Source: Nemertoderma westbladi
Taxonomy: Eukaryota; Xenacoelomorpha; Nemertodermatida; Nemertodermatidae
Direction of reading: 5' to 3'
Length of the DNA: 64,000 nt
Assembly: GCA_032718475.1 (NCBI GenBank)
Contig: JAUCBJ010003590.1
Span: forward strand, 1 to 64,000
Shown: positions 43,924 to 55,640 of the stretch, piece after piece
How positions within the stretch are numbered: the stretch's first letter is position 1
Layout of the letters: each line of letters starts with the position of its first letter
Program-made: the position numbers and the translations under genes
Notes under the pieces: generated by a model
What the model was told of the DNA's origin: nothing
The model's input: only the letters and a program-made list of their open reading frames with translations
The model's database searches: none

Positions 43924-46104
43924 CTACTAGAATCAAACGTAACTGTTTTATTATAGCAGGAGAGCGGGACTTGCTCTTATCATTCAAAAGACAACGATAT
44001 ACATCAGGATAACAAGTTTGTTGTATGTATTTAATTAAATACAACTCGGCAGTTTTAATATCATTGGAATTTATAGTATCTCTGACATTATCATTTACTA
44101 TTTGACTATGTTCATTAATGGACTTGCGCAAATTTATTCTATATTTGAGTTTGCGAATAAATATAAATACATATGCTGTCACTCGAAGTAGTTTATCATA
44201 ATTGCTGAATTTGGAAATGTTTATCAGTTGCTCTGGAACAGATAATATGGATTCAACTGTTGAACACAATGTATTTATTTGTGGTTGATTAATATAATTG
44301 TAGTTAACATGAGATTGTTTAGGCCAATCAGATGACGTTAGCCAATTGGGACCATGTCGCCATAAATCGGATTTCAGAAGTATCTTCGCTTTTATTCCCC
44401 TGGATAACATATCTGAGGGATTGTCATTGGTTGAAACGTATTGAAAGTCTGCATTTGGTAGAATGCTATGTATCTCTTCAACTCGATGACGAACATAAGG
44501 ATTAATAATGCCTTTAGATTTGACCCAAAGTAATGCGATTTGGCTGTCAGACCACACCCACAGACGACAATTTGGTAGTTGATGAGATAGTGTATCAGCA
44601 ACATAACGAATGAGCCGAGCACCAACTGTTAATGAGGTCAACTCCAGTTGAGGAAGTGATAATTTAGTCTTCTTCTTCTTTTGAGGAGATTCTGATGTTA
44701 GAGGTAGTAAGGGTGCGACTCGTCCCTTAGCCATCACTAACTCGGATTGTTCAGATTGAACTGCATAAACGACTGCACCATAAGCTTTAATGGAAGCATC
44801 GCAAAACACATGTAATTTGGAACTGAGTCCTAAAGGTAGTCGTCGAGGTACTTCGAATGAAACTACAAGATTGAAGTCATTAATAATGGATTCCCATTCC
44901 TTCATAAATACATCAGGAATGGGTTCCTTCCATGACAATCCACGTTGCCACAACTGTTGGAGGAACATATGTGATCGGATGGTTACTGGAAATAACCAGC
45001 CATTAGGATCATATAACTTAGAAGTCAAGCACAAAACAACATGTTTTGTAACAATATCTGGAGAAACAATGTCTACGGTGGGAAATCCAATAACATCAGT
45101 ATTTGTATCCCATAATAACCCAAATAAGGATATAGTAGTATTTGTGACTTTGGGACCATTGTTATCTTTGTCAATAATTTGTTGTAATTTAGGTAAATTA
45201 GTGTGACCCATTGTTTTAATGGGAATCCACCAGCAATGAGAACGTCGCAGCATTTGCGATAATAAGATATCAAACTGTCTTCGCTTTCATCAGTAGCCTG
45301 AAGGTTATCTACATAGATATTGTCAATAATACGTTTGGCTAAAGTGATTTCATCATTTGATTTTATTAGAGTAGATTTCACATGGTGTCGTATTGTTGCG
45401 TTGAGTAGAAATTGAGAGCATGTAGCCACAAACAACACTACGCGGAATCTGTAAATATCCCATGGGCTAGACTCATCTTCTGGATTACTGGGCCAAAAGA
45501 ATCGAGTAACATTACGATCGACTTCTTCAACTCCAATCTGGAGGAATGCTTTCTCTATATCAGCTACTGACGCCCATTTATTACAGCGAATTTTCATTAA
45601 TAATGATACCAGCATTTGACTCAATGATGGACCAGTATATAGGCAGTCATTAAGACTCGGTTTATGTGGTCCTGAGCGTGCAGAACAATCAAAGACAACT
45701 CTTAGTGGGGTTGTAGAAGATGTTGGCTTCATGACCCCATGATGAGCAAGGTAATGTACTTGTTGAACATTATTTGATAAATTGATAGAATCTAGTGGTA
45801 CCTTCTCAATAAATCCACGTTCTAGTTGATTCATAATCACATTATGAAAACAACGTAGGAGTTCAGGTGTTTTCCTGAGTTTGGACAATGTACCATATAA
45901 GCGCTTGCGAGCTAACTGGATATTTGTAGGCAGAACTGGGGCATCAGGTCGCCATGGGAACTTTACTACATAATTACCATTTTCGAATCGTATAGATTGC
46001 TCAAAGTTAAGAATAGTTGATTCATGCAATAGATCTGGGTCTTCGTAATTTATGCCAATTGCATCTAGACTCCAAATTCGATCGAAGGCAATCTCTACAT
46101 TCAT
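43799..46104 (-). pseudogene. Reverse transcriptase and RNase H of BEL/Pao element 3
   Basis: Two long pieces. 46104-45073 holds reverse transcriptase: VVFDCSARSGPHKPSLND, VADIEKAFLQIGVEE (motif A) and IDNIYVDNLQAT, where the usual YxDD is YVDN, a variant known in BEL/Pao. After a frameshift near 45230 the frame of 45253-43799 continues with FGLLWDTNTDVIGF, the RNase H core (LHVFCDASIKAYGAVVYA, LPQLELTSL, WSDSQIALLWV, STNDNPSDMLSRG) and the linker to integrase. The frameshift, and another before integrase, make it inactive as read. Confidence 0.87.
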
Positions 46105-46620
46105 TTCGGGGTTGGTATGCTCTTCAGGTCCAATGTCTGAAGTTGAGGTAAAACTACATAGTGCACTTAAAGCACTTTTTATAGATTCACTGGTGGGTAG
46201 ACAACCAGCTATAATATCCCCTAAGTTCGAAGGTATACAATATAAACCATCATATATTTTTTTGCATAAATAAACGAGAAAAAATAATCTACACCGATCA
46301 GCAGACCTAGATCTGGAATATCATCTCCTCCTCGTGGATCAGCCAAGGAGAAACCTTGGAGCTTAAGGGTTTCAATAAGTTAGTCCCTACCAGTGGTATG
46401 TAGACGATGTGGAAGTGTGTCCACTACAAGTGCATTAACCAGGACTGGACCGTCAGATGTAGCGACACTGAATGCCATCAATAGACATCAGAATGCGCCA
46501 AGAGGTGCATAAATTAAATGCATTCGTCGCAATATAAATGAACATTGTGAACCAGGGTCTAGTAATGCCCTTACTTCATGAGTACCAGGAGGACCATCTC
46601 TTGTTGAAGTTCCAACTATG
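46105..46620 (-). pseudogene. Decayed protease of BEL/Pao element 3
   Basis: In the - strand frame from about 46620 the sequence VRALLDPGSQCSFI stands where the protease active site ALLDSGS is expected, so the catalytic D-S/T-G has become D-P-G. Two in-frame stops (GAF then TGA; GRD then TAA) and a frameshift near an A/T run at about 46260 follow. IPDLGLLIGVDYF is a recognisable late-protease motif. Dead. Confidence 0.7.
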
Positions 46621-47718
46621 ATTGGTGCAATAGCCGAGAAAAGTAAAGCAAAGTAGGTAGGACTATATTACTACCACCTTGTTTAAAAGGAGCTGTATCA
46701 TTGGCAGCAGTAACCAATGAACCTGCAGTACTTGACCCAGTACTGGAAGGATGGTGAAAAGTTGAATTTACCTGAGATTTATGATCTGCACTAGAACGAC
46801 TAAGTAAATTTGAACTATAAGTATGTGGTGCTGACGACTCAGCAGCATGTAGTTGCTCAATCTCCTCCCTAAGTGCAACACGTAAGTCGTCTAATGACCA
46901 ATGTGTTGATTTCGCAGCACGATTAATGTTGCTGCGAATTTTAGCCGGAAGTTTGCGTACAGTAAGTTCTGCATAAACGTAACCAGCATCATCAATGTTA
47001 TAACCCAATGCATAGGTTTAGGTGATGACAGGTCAAATATTGTATTTAAACGTGCACGAAGTATAACTTCCTTTCTACCATAAGTATTCTTTAACAACAT
47101 TACAGCTTCGTTATAGTCTTCATTTGTGCGTTGAAAGTTATCAACTAAGCGCGCAGCTTCACCAGTTAGTTGTCCTTCCAGATATGTGAATTTTGTAGCA
47201 CCTGCAATATCTTGGTGTTTATCTACAGCATCAACAAATCTGTCCCAAAAATTGGGCCAGTCTATGGGGTTGCCAGAAAATGTTGGCAACTTTATACTCG
47301 GTAGCTTTTGCTGTCTAACTCGACCAATTTGATTATCATTAAGCATAGATGAATCATGATTGGATGATCTGCCATTACTTACTTCGCATTTGGTAGGACT
47401 TGGATTAAGGAATGTATCAACTATACGGAGTGCTGATGACATTCGACGGTCATCTCGACAATTTTTGTCGATTTCTGATACTACCTCAGTCTCAGTGGGG
47501 ACTAGGCTTAAAATGTGTTCATTTAAATCTAGAATCTTAGATTGTTGGTCTCGCAATGATGTAGTAACATTGATAATGTGATCTACATCAGGGTTTTCGA
47601 TAGCTATTTTTGCATCAGCATCAACAAACAATAAAGGATATAGCTCATCTAACAACTTAGTCACCATGGCACGGTGACCACCGCATTTGCTCTTTAGTTT
47701 GGCTAAAGTTTCAGCCAT
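46616..47718 (-). pseudogene. Gag of BEL/Pao element 3 (one frameshift)
   Basis: Starts at an ATG (47718). Residues 1-130 are charged and helical. The DUF1759 core follows (LPTFSGNPIDWPNFWDRF, KFTYLEGQLTGEAARL, LLKNTYGRKEVILRARLN). A frameshift near 47030 moves the frame to 47008-46616, which carries ELTVRKLPAKIRSNI and a Ser-rich linker. Zinc knuckles are not seen before the protease. The length up to the protease is normal for BEL/Pao, about 360 residues. Confidence 0.82.
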
Positions 47719-48424
47719 TGAGATTTAGTTTAGGCTATATCACAGAATAATAATCAGATAATGGCTCAGTAAATTGCGTTGTGTTTATAAATTAAAATAT
47801 TATTTATATTATACTGGTATTGCGTACCGGTATTCAATATTCATTATTCCAGTAGGCCTATCAGTCGGGCACTTTTTTTTTTTTTTTTTTTTTTTTCTTC
47901 TTATAAAAAAGCCCTCTTGCCGATTAATTACATATTTATGTTTATTGCACCACGGACACAGATAAATGTTAAATGAAACAAAAGCACACTTTGTTATCCA
48001 CTGTACGTGATACACATCACACACACCAAACGCACCACACGCACAAAAGCACCACACTCACAAACGCACCCAAACCAAAAAAATGAGATTAGGGCATCAA
48101 AAGTAAACCAGCCCTGACCGTTGCTAGTACCATTAATCAGATCGAAATTTATTGTTAAATTCAGAAGTTATGAACGAGTAGTGTGTAAAATAAGTAAAAA
48201 TTAAGATTAAAAGATATGTGTTGCAATCCGCAAGATATAAAAGTTTAAAGGGGCAAATATTTGGAAGAATAAGTAAACCACTAACAAAAATTAAAAAAGT
48301 CTAAATTCTAGAATTGTTTTGCACTTTATTATACATATTTTGTTCTGTTCCACTATGTTATTACTGTAATTTAAAACCTGAAAGAGAAAACCAGTGGTAT
48401 GTTGAGACGGACGTACAGACTACC

Positions 48425-51400
48425 CTAATAGCCGAGACTGTTAAATCGACCTGTATTGAATACGAATATTGTAATTACATCGATAAGGGCGACCGCCTTG
48501 TCGCGCAGCGCTGTCGTGGAGACTGGGTGACTGTCAGGTCCGTGTGGTGGGCCAAATAAGATAGTGGTAAGTGTTGGTCTTAGTCCTAAAGCCGAAATAG
48601 CTGCATGCAACATAATATGGTGAGAATGAAATAGTGGGCATTCCATAAAGTAGTGGAAAGTGTCCTCCCGTTGATGGCCACAGGAACATGATTTGACGGT
48701 TTGGACATGATTGGAGTAAAGGTCAGAGTTCAGAGATGAGCAATTACATCTCAGTCTGGCAAGTAAGCCGTTTATAGTTGGAGACCCAAGGGAGTAATAG
48801 GGAGGGATTGGATGCAGAGAACAAATTATAGGCAATACACTTTGCTTAAAAGTTGTGATAGAGTCTGCGGACTGCTTATCTGTAGGAAGACTGTTCCAGA
48901 GACAAACGACGGAAGGCAAGAATGAGTCTCTGTAAAAGTTTCTGCATGCCATTGGCGGACGAACGTTACCAGAGTTACGGGTGTCATAGACGCTGGCAGA
49001 CCTTACAACAGGGGGAAGCATGTCTAGTAAGTGCTGTGGGGCGTGGCCAGACATCATTTTATAGAAAATACACAATTTCTGATAGTCCCGTCTTTGTTGA
49101 AGTGGACATAGACCAGACTCCTTGTACAACTTGTTTGTGGGGCAAGATATTGTTAATCGACACACGATTCGAATTGATTCCTTATTTAGGAGTTCCAACT
49201 CAGTTTTGAGTTCCTGAGAACAGTTGTCCCAAACGGCACCGGCGTATTCCAGGTTTGAACGAACAAAAGATTTGTAAATGTTCATTAATGCATCTCTACC
49301 AACTTTGTACTTAACAATTCTTAACATGTTTAACTTCTTGTTGGCAGCGACGAGCATTTTTGCAACCTGTGAATGCCATTTTAAGGAGGATGAGAAGATG
49401 AGGCCGAGATGCCTATGCTCTGAGACTTCTGGGATAGGAATACCATTGAGAAATAAGGGGAGGTGATTTGGGTCGCGCGATCTGCGGTGAGAAAAAAGCA
49501 TACACTCAGATTTAGCAAGGTTAAATTTGACCAACCATCTTGCTCCCCAATTGGAAATTGAGTTGAGATCCGCATTAAGTGCGGATGCGGCAAGGATACA
49601 ATTCGACCTAGAGTTGACTTCTATGTAAAGAGCTGTGTCGTCAGCATAGAGACTAATATTACCAGTGACTACGTCTACTATGTCATTGATAAAAATCAAA
49701 AACAGTAATGGGCCCAACACAGAACCTTGTGGAACTCCAGCCAAGACCTTAACCCATGATGACTGTTGACCATTCACTACGACGCATTGAAAATTATCTT
49801 TTAAATAGTTATGAAGCCATTCAAGAAGCTTTCCTCCAATACCCATGTTTTCGATTTTATATAGAAGACTTTTGTGGTGGACTTTATCAAATGCTTTGCT
49901 AATATCCAGGAAAACTATGCATACCTCTTTTCCTTTGTCTAAGGCATTAACAAGGGCGTTGTAGAGAGAAATCAATTGGTAGATGGTCCCATCACCACTT
50001 TTAAAGCCAGACTGAAATTTTGAAATGTAATTTTTGACATGAGCAAAGATTATTCTGTGGATGTAATGTTCAAACAGCTTGCCGAGGTTACTAGTAAGGG
50101 CCACAGGACGGAAGTTGTTGCAAATATCGTTTGGAATATTTTTTAGGAGTGGCAAAACATAACGCAATTTCCAGTTCTTCGGGTGAACCACACTATCAAA
50201 TATGAACTGGAACAGTTTAGAAAGGTGATTTATGATTACAGGCATCCCATCCCGGCTTTAATCATTTTATTGGAAATCCCCTCAGCCGCACAGGTAGCAC
50301 TGTCAGGGTCTAAAGTTTTTATGTCACACAGAATTTCGGGCGTATGAAAGACAATCTCAGTTAACAAAGGTTCTGGAAAAGCAGTATGAGGCATAATGAA
50401 GTTTGATTCATCCAATGAATACTGGTCAATGAAAAAGGAGTTGAAGAGGTCTGCTTCCTCTTTTGGAGTGACAGCAACAACATTATTATAAGATATTGAG
50501 GGAATCTCCTGTTCTGGTACTTTCCCCAGCAGTTGTTTACAGATCAACCACCATTGTTTACTGGAAAATCTGGTTGAAATGAGTTTGTCCGACAGGTTTG
50601 AGAAATACTCCTTTTTTGCTTTACGGCATTCAAGAATGTACTTGTTTCTGGCTAGGCGGAAACTGGTCCAGGAGTTGTCATTGTTAGTAGATTTTGCTGT
50701 CCTGTGAACTCTGTCCTTTATACGAGAGAGGCGCCTTAACTTAGTGGTGTACCATGGCTTGTCGTTTGGGCGTACAGTAATAATTTTGTTCGGAATGGAA
50801 GAACTCGCACAGAGCATAAATTTGTCAGTCCATGCAGAAACAACTTTGTTAACTTCTGTATGCTCTAAGTAGACACTATCCCAGTCTGTTTCACTCAACT
50901 GATGCCTGAATTTTGAAAAATCCGCCTCCTTGTACAGCCAAATGCGCCTGGTGTACGATGGGATGTTTCGAATGGGAAATTTATATGAGAAAGAGATAAT
51001 GATCACTTGTGCTGTAAGGGCTAGATACAACTATATTGGAAATTGAATCGGGAAGATTTGAAATAACAGATGACGGCGAAGTGCTGGTCAATTGTGTTAT
51101 ACGTGTTGGCTCCCTAATATGTTGGAATAAACATTGGCGTGAAATAAAGGAAGTTATTTCACGACATTTTGATCAGTTTAAAAGGTCCTGGTTGAAGTCG
51201 CCCAAAATAAGTATTTCATTGAAACCTAAACTTTTTATTTCTGAAACCATCGAATTTGCTGCTTCCCAAAAAGAACTAGTAGTGGTGTTGGGGCGATAGA
51301 ATAGACCTATGGCGAGTTTTCTAGAACTAAGGGTACAGGAGCACCACAATGATTCGAATAGGGGATCTATATCCTCTATGTTAGAGAGTCTCTTAACAGT

Positions 51401-51826
51401 AAACATATTGGAAATGTATAAAGCTAGGCCACCACCGTGCGAAGGGCGGTCACGGCGCTGAGGTTCGTGAAACTTTGAAATAAGGAATTTCTTGGAAATA
51501 TGTGCTGGTGAAAACCATGTCTCGACAAATGCAAGAACTTCAAATTTTGAGGATAAATTTTCTGGCAAAAAATCCCAATTGCAGGATAATGACTGAATGT
51601 TCGTCAGCATAACTCGGAGAGATGGGAGATTTGGGCCGGGGTTAGGGTGAATGTCCCCAGATATGTACAAAATAAAGATTAAACAAGCAATAAACCATAC
51701 GAGAGCTAAGCCTGTAAACATCCACGAGGTAAGAGTGTCTAAAAAGTGCTCACTTTTTAAGTATCCGGAGATAGCCCCATGAAAAGTCCCCACGCTTGCT
51801 CGCCACTGCTCAATAGAGATATTCAT
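48425..51826 (-). pseudogene. LINE ORF2: endonuclease and reverse transcriptase (broken)
   Basis: Begins at an ATG (51826). Residues about 35-55 are a hydrophobic, membrane-like segment (TGLALVWFIACLIFILYIS), followed at once by GDIHPNPGP, a 2A-like word. The APE-type endonuclease follows: LTNIQSL, AFVETWF, LILGDFNQDLL, then after a TGA near 51172 TSDHYLFL. After a frameshift near 51030, 51030-50236 spans the linker to early RT. Another frameshift near 50245 leads to 50245-48425, with RT motifs FLDISKAFDKVHH, AGVPQGSVLGPLLF and LYADDTALY, thumb, and a tail with CSCGHQREDTFHYFMEC. One nonsense codon before the SDH motif, a TAA after it and two frameshifts make it inactive. Confidence 0.87.
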
Positions 51827-53041
51827 TTAAATAGGAGGAAACGAAATTGAATGAGGTAGCAAGCGTGCGAGAGGGGGTGTCTTGTAGGATTGCAACACGC
51901 AATTCACACTGATTGTCCCAAAGAGAAAATTATGTTTGTCAATAAGAAAGATGACACAGCGACAGGCAGGTGCTGATTGGTTTGGGAATGTTCCAACACA
52001 CGAGTGACATTCATACAAATACCCCAGTACACGTACAGCACACACACACAGCACACACAACAGACACACAAAATATGAGAATGGGATGGAATGAGATATG
52101 AGTGGAATGGGGTAAACCCAAGAAGCGGAAACAATGAGATGACATTGTTTTTATTGTAATTTGTATTCCCATCACCGTAAAATGTATTAATAATATAACA
52201 TATAGCAATATGGGGTAATGAAGGCCTAACAACTGACAAAGAAGACATCGGCACGTAATAAAACAATACAGTTTTGCTGGTTATCAATCACCGTAAAAAA
52301 ATGTTTAAGTTGATTACCAACCGGAACCCAGTAATATAAGGTGTTTATTGAAGTACTAAACCTATACTGTATACTTAAAAGTAAACAGCAAAAATGGAAA
52401 TACCGAAGTAAATGCCGGTACTAAAAAAATATGTTCACTGAGTTCGCACATCCAAAGGAACTACTTGCTTTTAAAAGTAAAAAAAAGAAAAGAAAAAAAT
52501 TTGTTTAAACCGAACGGCTTTACTGCTCACTTACTTGAAATTATAAAAAAACATGCTAATAAACAAAAGTAACTATTACTGTTCTTGAAATGCTGAGAAA
52601 AAAAAAATGTAATTTAAATCAAACGGCTTTGTTGCTCATTTACTTGATATGAAAAAAAAATGCTAATAAACAAATGTAACTATTACTGTTCTTGAAATGC
52701 TAGAAAAAAACAACCGGAATATATTTAAATCAAACCGCTTTACTCCTCACTTACTGAAATTATAGAAAAATATGCTAATAAACAAAAGTAACTATTACTG
52801 TTCATGAAATGCTTGGGGAAAAAAAATATTTAATTTAAATCAAACGGCTTTGTTGCTCATTTACTTGATATAAAAAAAAAAAATGCTAATAAACAAAAGT
52901 AACTATTATTGTTCGTGAAATGCCATTGCCATGCATTTTACATGCACTAGTCAGAACCTGTCGTCGAGATTAATAAATTGGTTTGGGCTGTAAAAAGCGC
53001 AACCGCAATTTGATGCGTTAGCTTGGTAGAAGATCTTACAA
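51827..53041 (-). repeat. LINE inter-ORF region with four-copy tandem repeat
   Basis: Four copies of a unit of about 110 bp start near 52515, 52624, 52735 and 52845. Each contains CGGCTTT(A/G)(C/T)TGCTC, ATGCTAATAAACAAA and GTAACTATTACTGTTC, with variable A runs. A CA-rich microsatellite lies at 52030-52072. No open frame. The gap between ORF1 and ORF2 is unusually long. Confidence 0.75.
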
Positions 53042-54082
53042 CTAATTGCCAATGAGAAGGGAAGTTAAACCTGGAGCCAACCGCTTCAGAGAGAGCAGGA
53101 TATCAGCGAGACAGACCTTAGGATCTGTAGGGTTATGGCAATCGGTGATTAGCGACTCCACAATATCAAGAATAGATTTGAGATGGGTGATCTGTGTTGT
53201 TTCACCAGATAAACTTTTAACAAAGATTGAGCCATCCCTTGTCCAGCAGTCCGAGATTAACTTAGCCTTAACAAGTTTGCGACACTCGTAGAATAAAGAA
53301 GCACGGAAAGGGGTAAGGCATTCGTTGATGTATATGCGATCGGCAGCTATGTTTGTCTTTAGCTGAAATCGCGACCTGAAAAAACGATCTCGCGCTCTGT
53401 AAGTAGAGAACTTTACAACTAGTTGTTTTTTATTAAGGGATGGGTGAAACCGCGACGTATCTTTCTCTAATTCGAATGACTCAAGGCCGCAACGCTGAGC
53501 AATTGTGCAAAGGAGGTTCTCAATTCTATTGTCGAGGGAGGGACTGGTTGCCAGGTTTGTTGGGGGGGTCACCTTGTTGTTAATTGTCGAGTCGACTAAC
53601 GGACCAGATATTAGGAGGGTTTCGCGTCTTAAGTACTGGCTGTCCGAATCAGACTTCAATGCCAAACTGAATAAACTGTCTGATAGCTTCGAGCATTCTG
53701 AACATGGTTGTTGGAGTTTGGCGTCGATTGAAGCGACTAATTAGTGGGCGAGGTCATCGAATTTGATAGCAATCTGGTCGGCAATATCGGAACCCAGGGA
53801 CTTGAGGAGGGAACGGATGGAAGGGTCTGTTTCGTTCCCACTTCCGGACAGCGTCACAGAGGGAAAAACGATATCCAACTCGGCAGGGACAGACTCGGGC
53901 ACTGCGCTCCAAGCGGGAGCAGGTTGGCCTGCCGGTAAGCGTTTTGCATCAGGAGAGGAAACCGAGGAAGAGTGCGAAAGATCGCTGTAGTTGCGCTTAC
54001 CGGTACTGCTCGTATCGGTAGAATGCGCAGGGTCAATGTTATAGGGTGAGATCGAGTTTGGCTTTGGACCAATGTCAGACAT
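53042..54082 (-). pseudogene. LINE ORF1 (one in-frame stop)
   Basis: A reading frame of about 346 codons from an ATG (54082), broken only by a TAA at 53741-53743; frame is kept on both sides. The N-terminus is Ser/Pro-rich, and a short helical stretch with paired Cys (CSECSKL) follows. Then comes a region with RRETLLISGPLVD and, further on, KQLVVKFSTYRARDRFF, which resembles the RNA-binding (RRM-like) half of CR1/L2-type ORF1 proteins. The likely role is binding LINE RNA. Confidence 0.65.
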
Positions 54083-54100
54083 ACCGCTATTATTGTGAAA

Positions 54101-54776
54101 AGTAAGAATCAGAACCCAACCAGATGGGCAAATTAAGCAATATTAATATACAAAGTGCAATAATGCCGGATCGGTAGTTGATACAGTTGTAAACTACATC
54201 TCAGTGTGTACCGGTAGGTAGGCTAAATTGAAAGTCTGAAATAGGTGATGCTCTACAAAACTACTGACCGTGACCTGTCATCATCATCATTTCTGGGTAT
54301 CAGGGTATGTATATTATAGTTAGTGATGGTGATAAATTCAAAATCTTCAGAATTTGATACTGGTGTAGCAGCATTATAGTTCAGTTCACTGCCTGACTGC
54401 CAGACTGCAGTTTATGCAGCCGGTAATGAGCGGCAAGAAGAAATACCAGTAATGCCAGAATGTAGTACAGTTTCAACAATAAGTACCGACTTTGATTCCA
54501 TCAGTTTGGTCTTATACCAGCATTCAGCATATGGATGGTAAATAAATAGACAGATGACAGATAGGGTTACCATCCGACAGTCCGATGTCCGGTATTCAGT
54601 ATTACTGTATTCAGTATTACCACGCGCACACTGGCTGACTGGTTATATTTACGCAAAACGGTAGACGGTACGATAATGGTAGGCTGTTGGTCAGTTAGTA
54701 CCGGTATGCCCAGTCTTCAGCTTTCTGGCTTTACAGGTACACCAACATTACAGCAGTACAGTGGTCCAGGCACCAA
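54101..54776 (-). other. Leader of BEL/Pao element 3
   Basis: Non-coding. The primer-binding site lies at 54761-54775: read on the minus strand it is TGGTGCCTGGACCAC, starting one base after the LTR terminal CA. It can pair with a tRNA ending GTGGTCCAGGCACCA; I have not assigned the tRNA. Confidence 0.65.
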
Positions 54777-55137
54777 TGTGCGAAATCCAGGCTGGTTCTG
54801 TAAAACTGTTTTTCATTGTTTTAAAATCTTTCTTACTTAATAATAACATATATAATAAACTGATTAGCATTTAGGTAAATATGATAATTATAGTTCAGTA
54901 CATAATAATTAACGGTATAAGGCACCAGATCACGGTACCGGTAAGTATAACACAGACAGACACAGTCTGTGTATGAAAATGACTGAAAGGCAGAACAAGG
55001 AAACAACACGTCCTTCTGTAGTTGGTTAGTAAGAATATAATCAAGCGCAGTCAGCCATATGTATAGTAAAAATATGTGGTACTAAAAAATTACTTCAATC
55101 CTAAATACAGTATAATTATTATCTGTAATTTAGGACA
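54777..55137 (-). repeat. 5' LTR of BEL/Pao element 3
   Basis: 361 bp, nearly identical to 41993-42351. GCTCT follows at 55138-55142 as the target duplication. Confidence 0.9.
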
Positions 55138-55640
55138 GCTCTAGTAGTTTTCGAGATATGAAGATTTCCTGGCACCCATACCATATGAGCACTTTTCGGA
55201 ATTGATAAAATTACTCAATATACATCACCCTTCAAGACTTCGGTATATCATTAAACCATATGCTTTTTTGGTTAATCGAATTAATTATTAGTAATTAATA
55301 GATACGACCCGCCAAGCTGCTGCAAAGCCCCAAAATTTAGTGGGCCAGTTATTTATCTTAGATACAAGATACAACACCTGAAACAATAGGTCTAGCGTGT
55401 CGAAAGTACTTGTCCCTAACTAAAATTATGTCTTCTTTCAGATGAGACAAATAAATATTTAATAGCTCCAATAGTTTTCGAGATATGAGGAGTTCCTGGC
55501 ACCCATACCAGATCAGCGACTTTTCAAATTAATAAAATTACTCAAAATACAAGCATCACCCTTCAAGACTTTGGTATAACCATTAAACCATATTATGCTT
55601 TTTTGGTTAGTCGAATTAATTATTAGCAATCGAAAGCGAA
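55138..55640. repeat. Right part of an old tandem repeat
   Basis: GCTCTAGTAGTTTTCGAGAT at 55138 recurs as GCTCCAATAGTTTTCGAGAT near 55464. The blocks CTGGCACCCATACCA, CACCCTTCAAGACTT and TTTTTTGGTTA(A/G)TCGAATTA are also found twice. Together with 41877-41992 this is a two-copy repeat, period about 300 bp, cut by element 3. Confidence 0.7.

Larger units (their letters stand above)
47873..54100 (-). mobile_element. CR1/L2-like LINE nested in element 3 leader
   Basis: Non-LTR retrotransposon of about 6.2 kb on the minus strand. Its 3' end is a run of 24 T on the + strand (47873-47896), the poly-A tail of the insert. ORF1 (54082-53042) and ORF2 (51826-48425) are in normal order. It lies between the gag start and the 5' LTR of element 3. 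The 5' end is approximate and the target-site duplication was not found. Domain order (ORF1, endonuclease, RT, C-terminal Cys/His tail) fits the CR1/L2/Jockey group; exact clade not set. Confidence 0.82.
41993..55137 (-). mobile_element. BEL/Pao element 3 (minus strand) with nested LINE
   Basis: A 13.1-kb composite. LTRs 41993-42351 (3') and 54777-55137 (5') differ by two substitutions and a 2-bp indel that I can see. They have TG...CA ends and a perfect target duplication GCTCT (41988-41992 and 55138-55142). Without the LINE it would be about 6.9 kb, a normal BEL/Pao length. Order on the minus strand: 5' LTR, primer-binding site, leader split by the LINE, gag (47718 down), decayed protease, reverse transcriptase, RNase H, integrase, 3' LTR. 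This is a different lineage from elements 1 and 2. Confidence 0.92.

Noticed and set aside
47774-48057. Small frames spanning the T run at 47873-47896
   Set aside because: They are created by the poly-A tail of the nested LINE.
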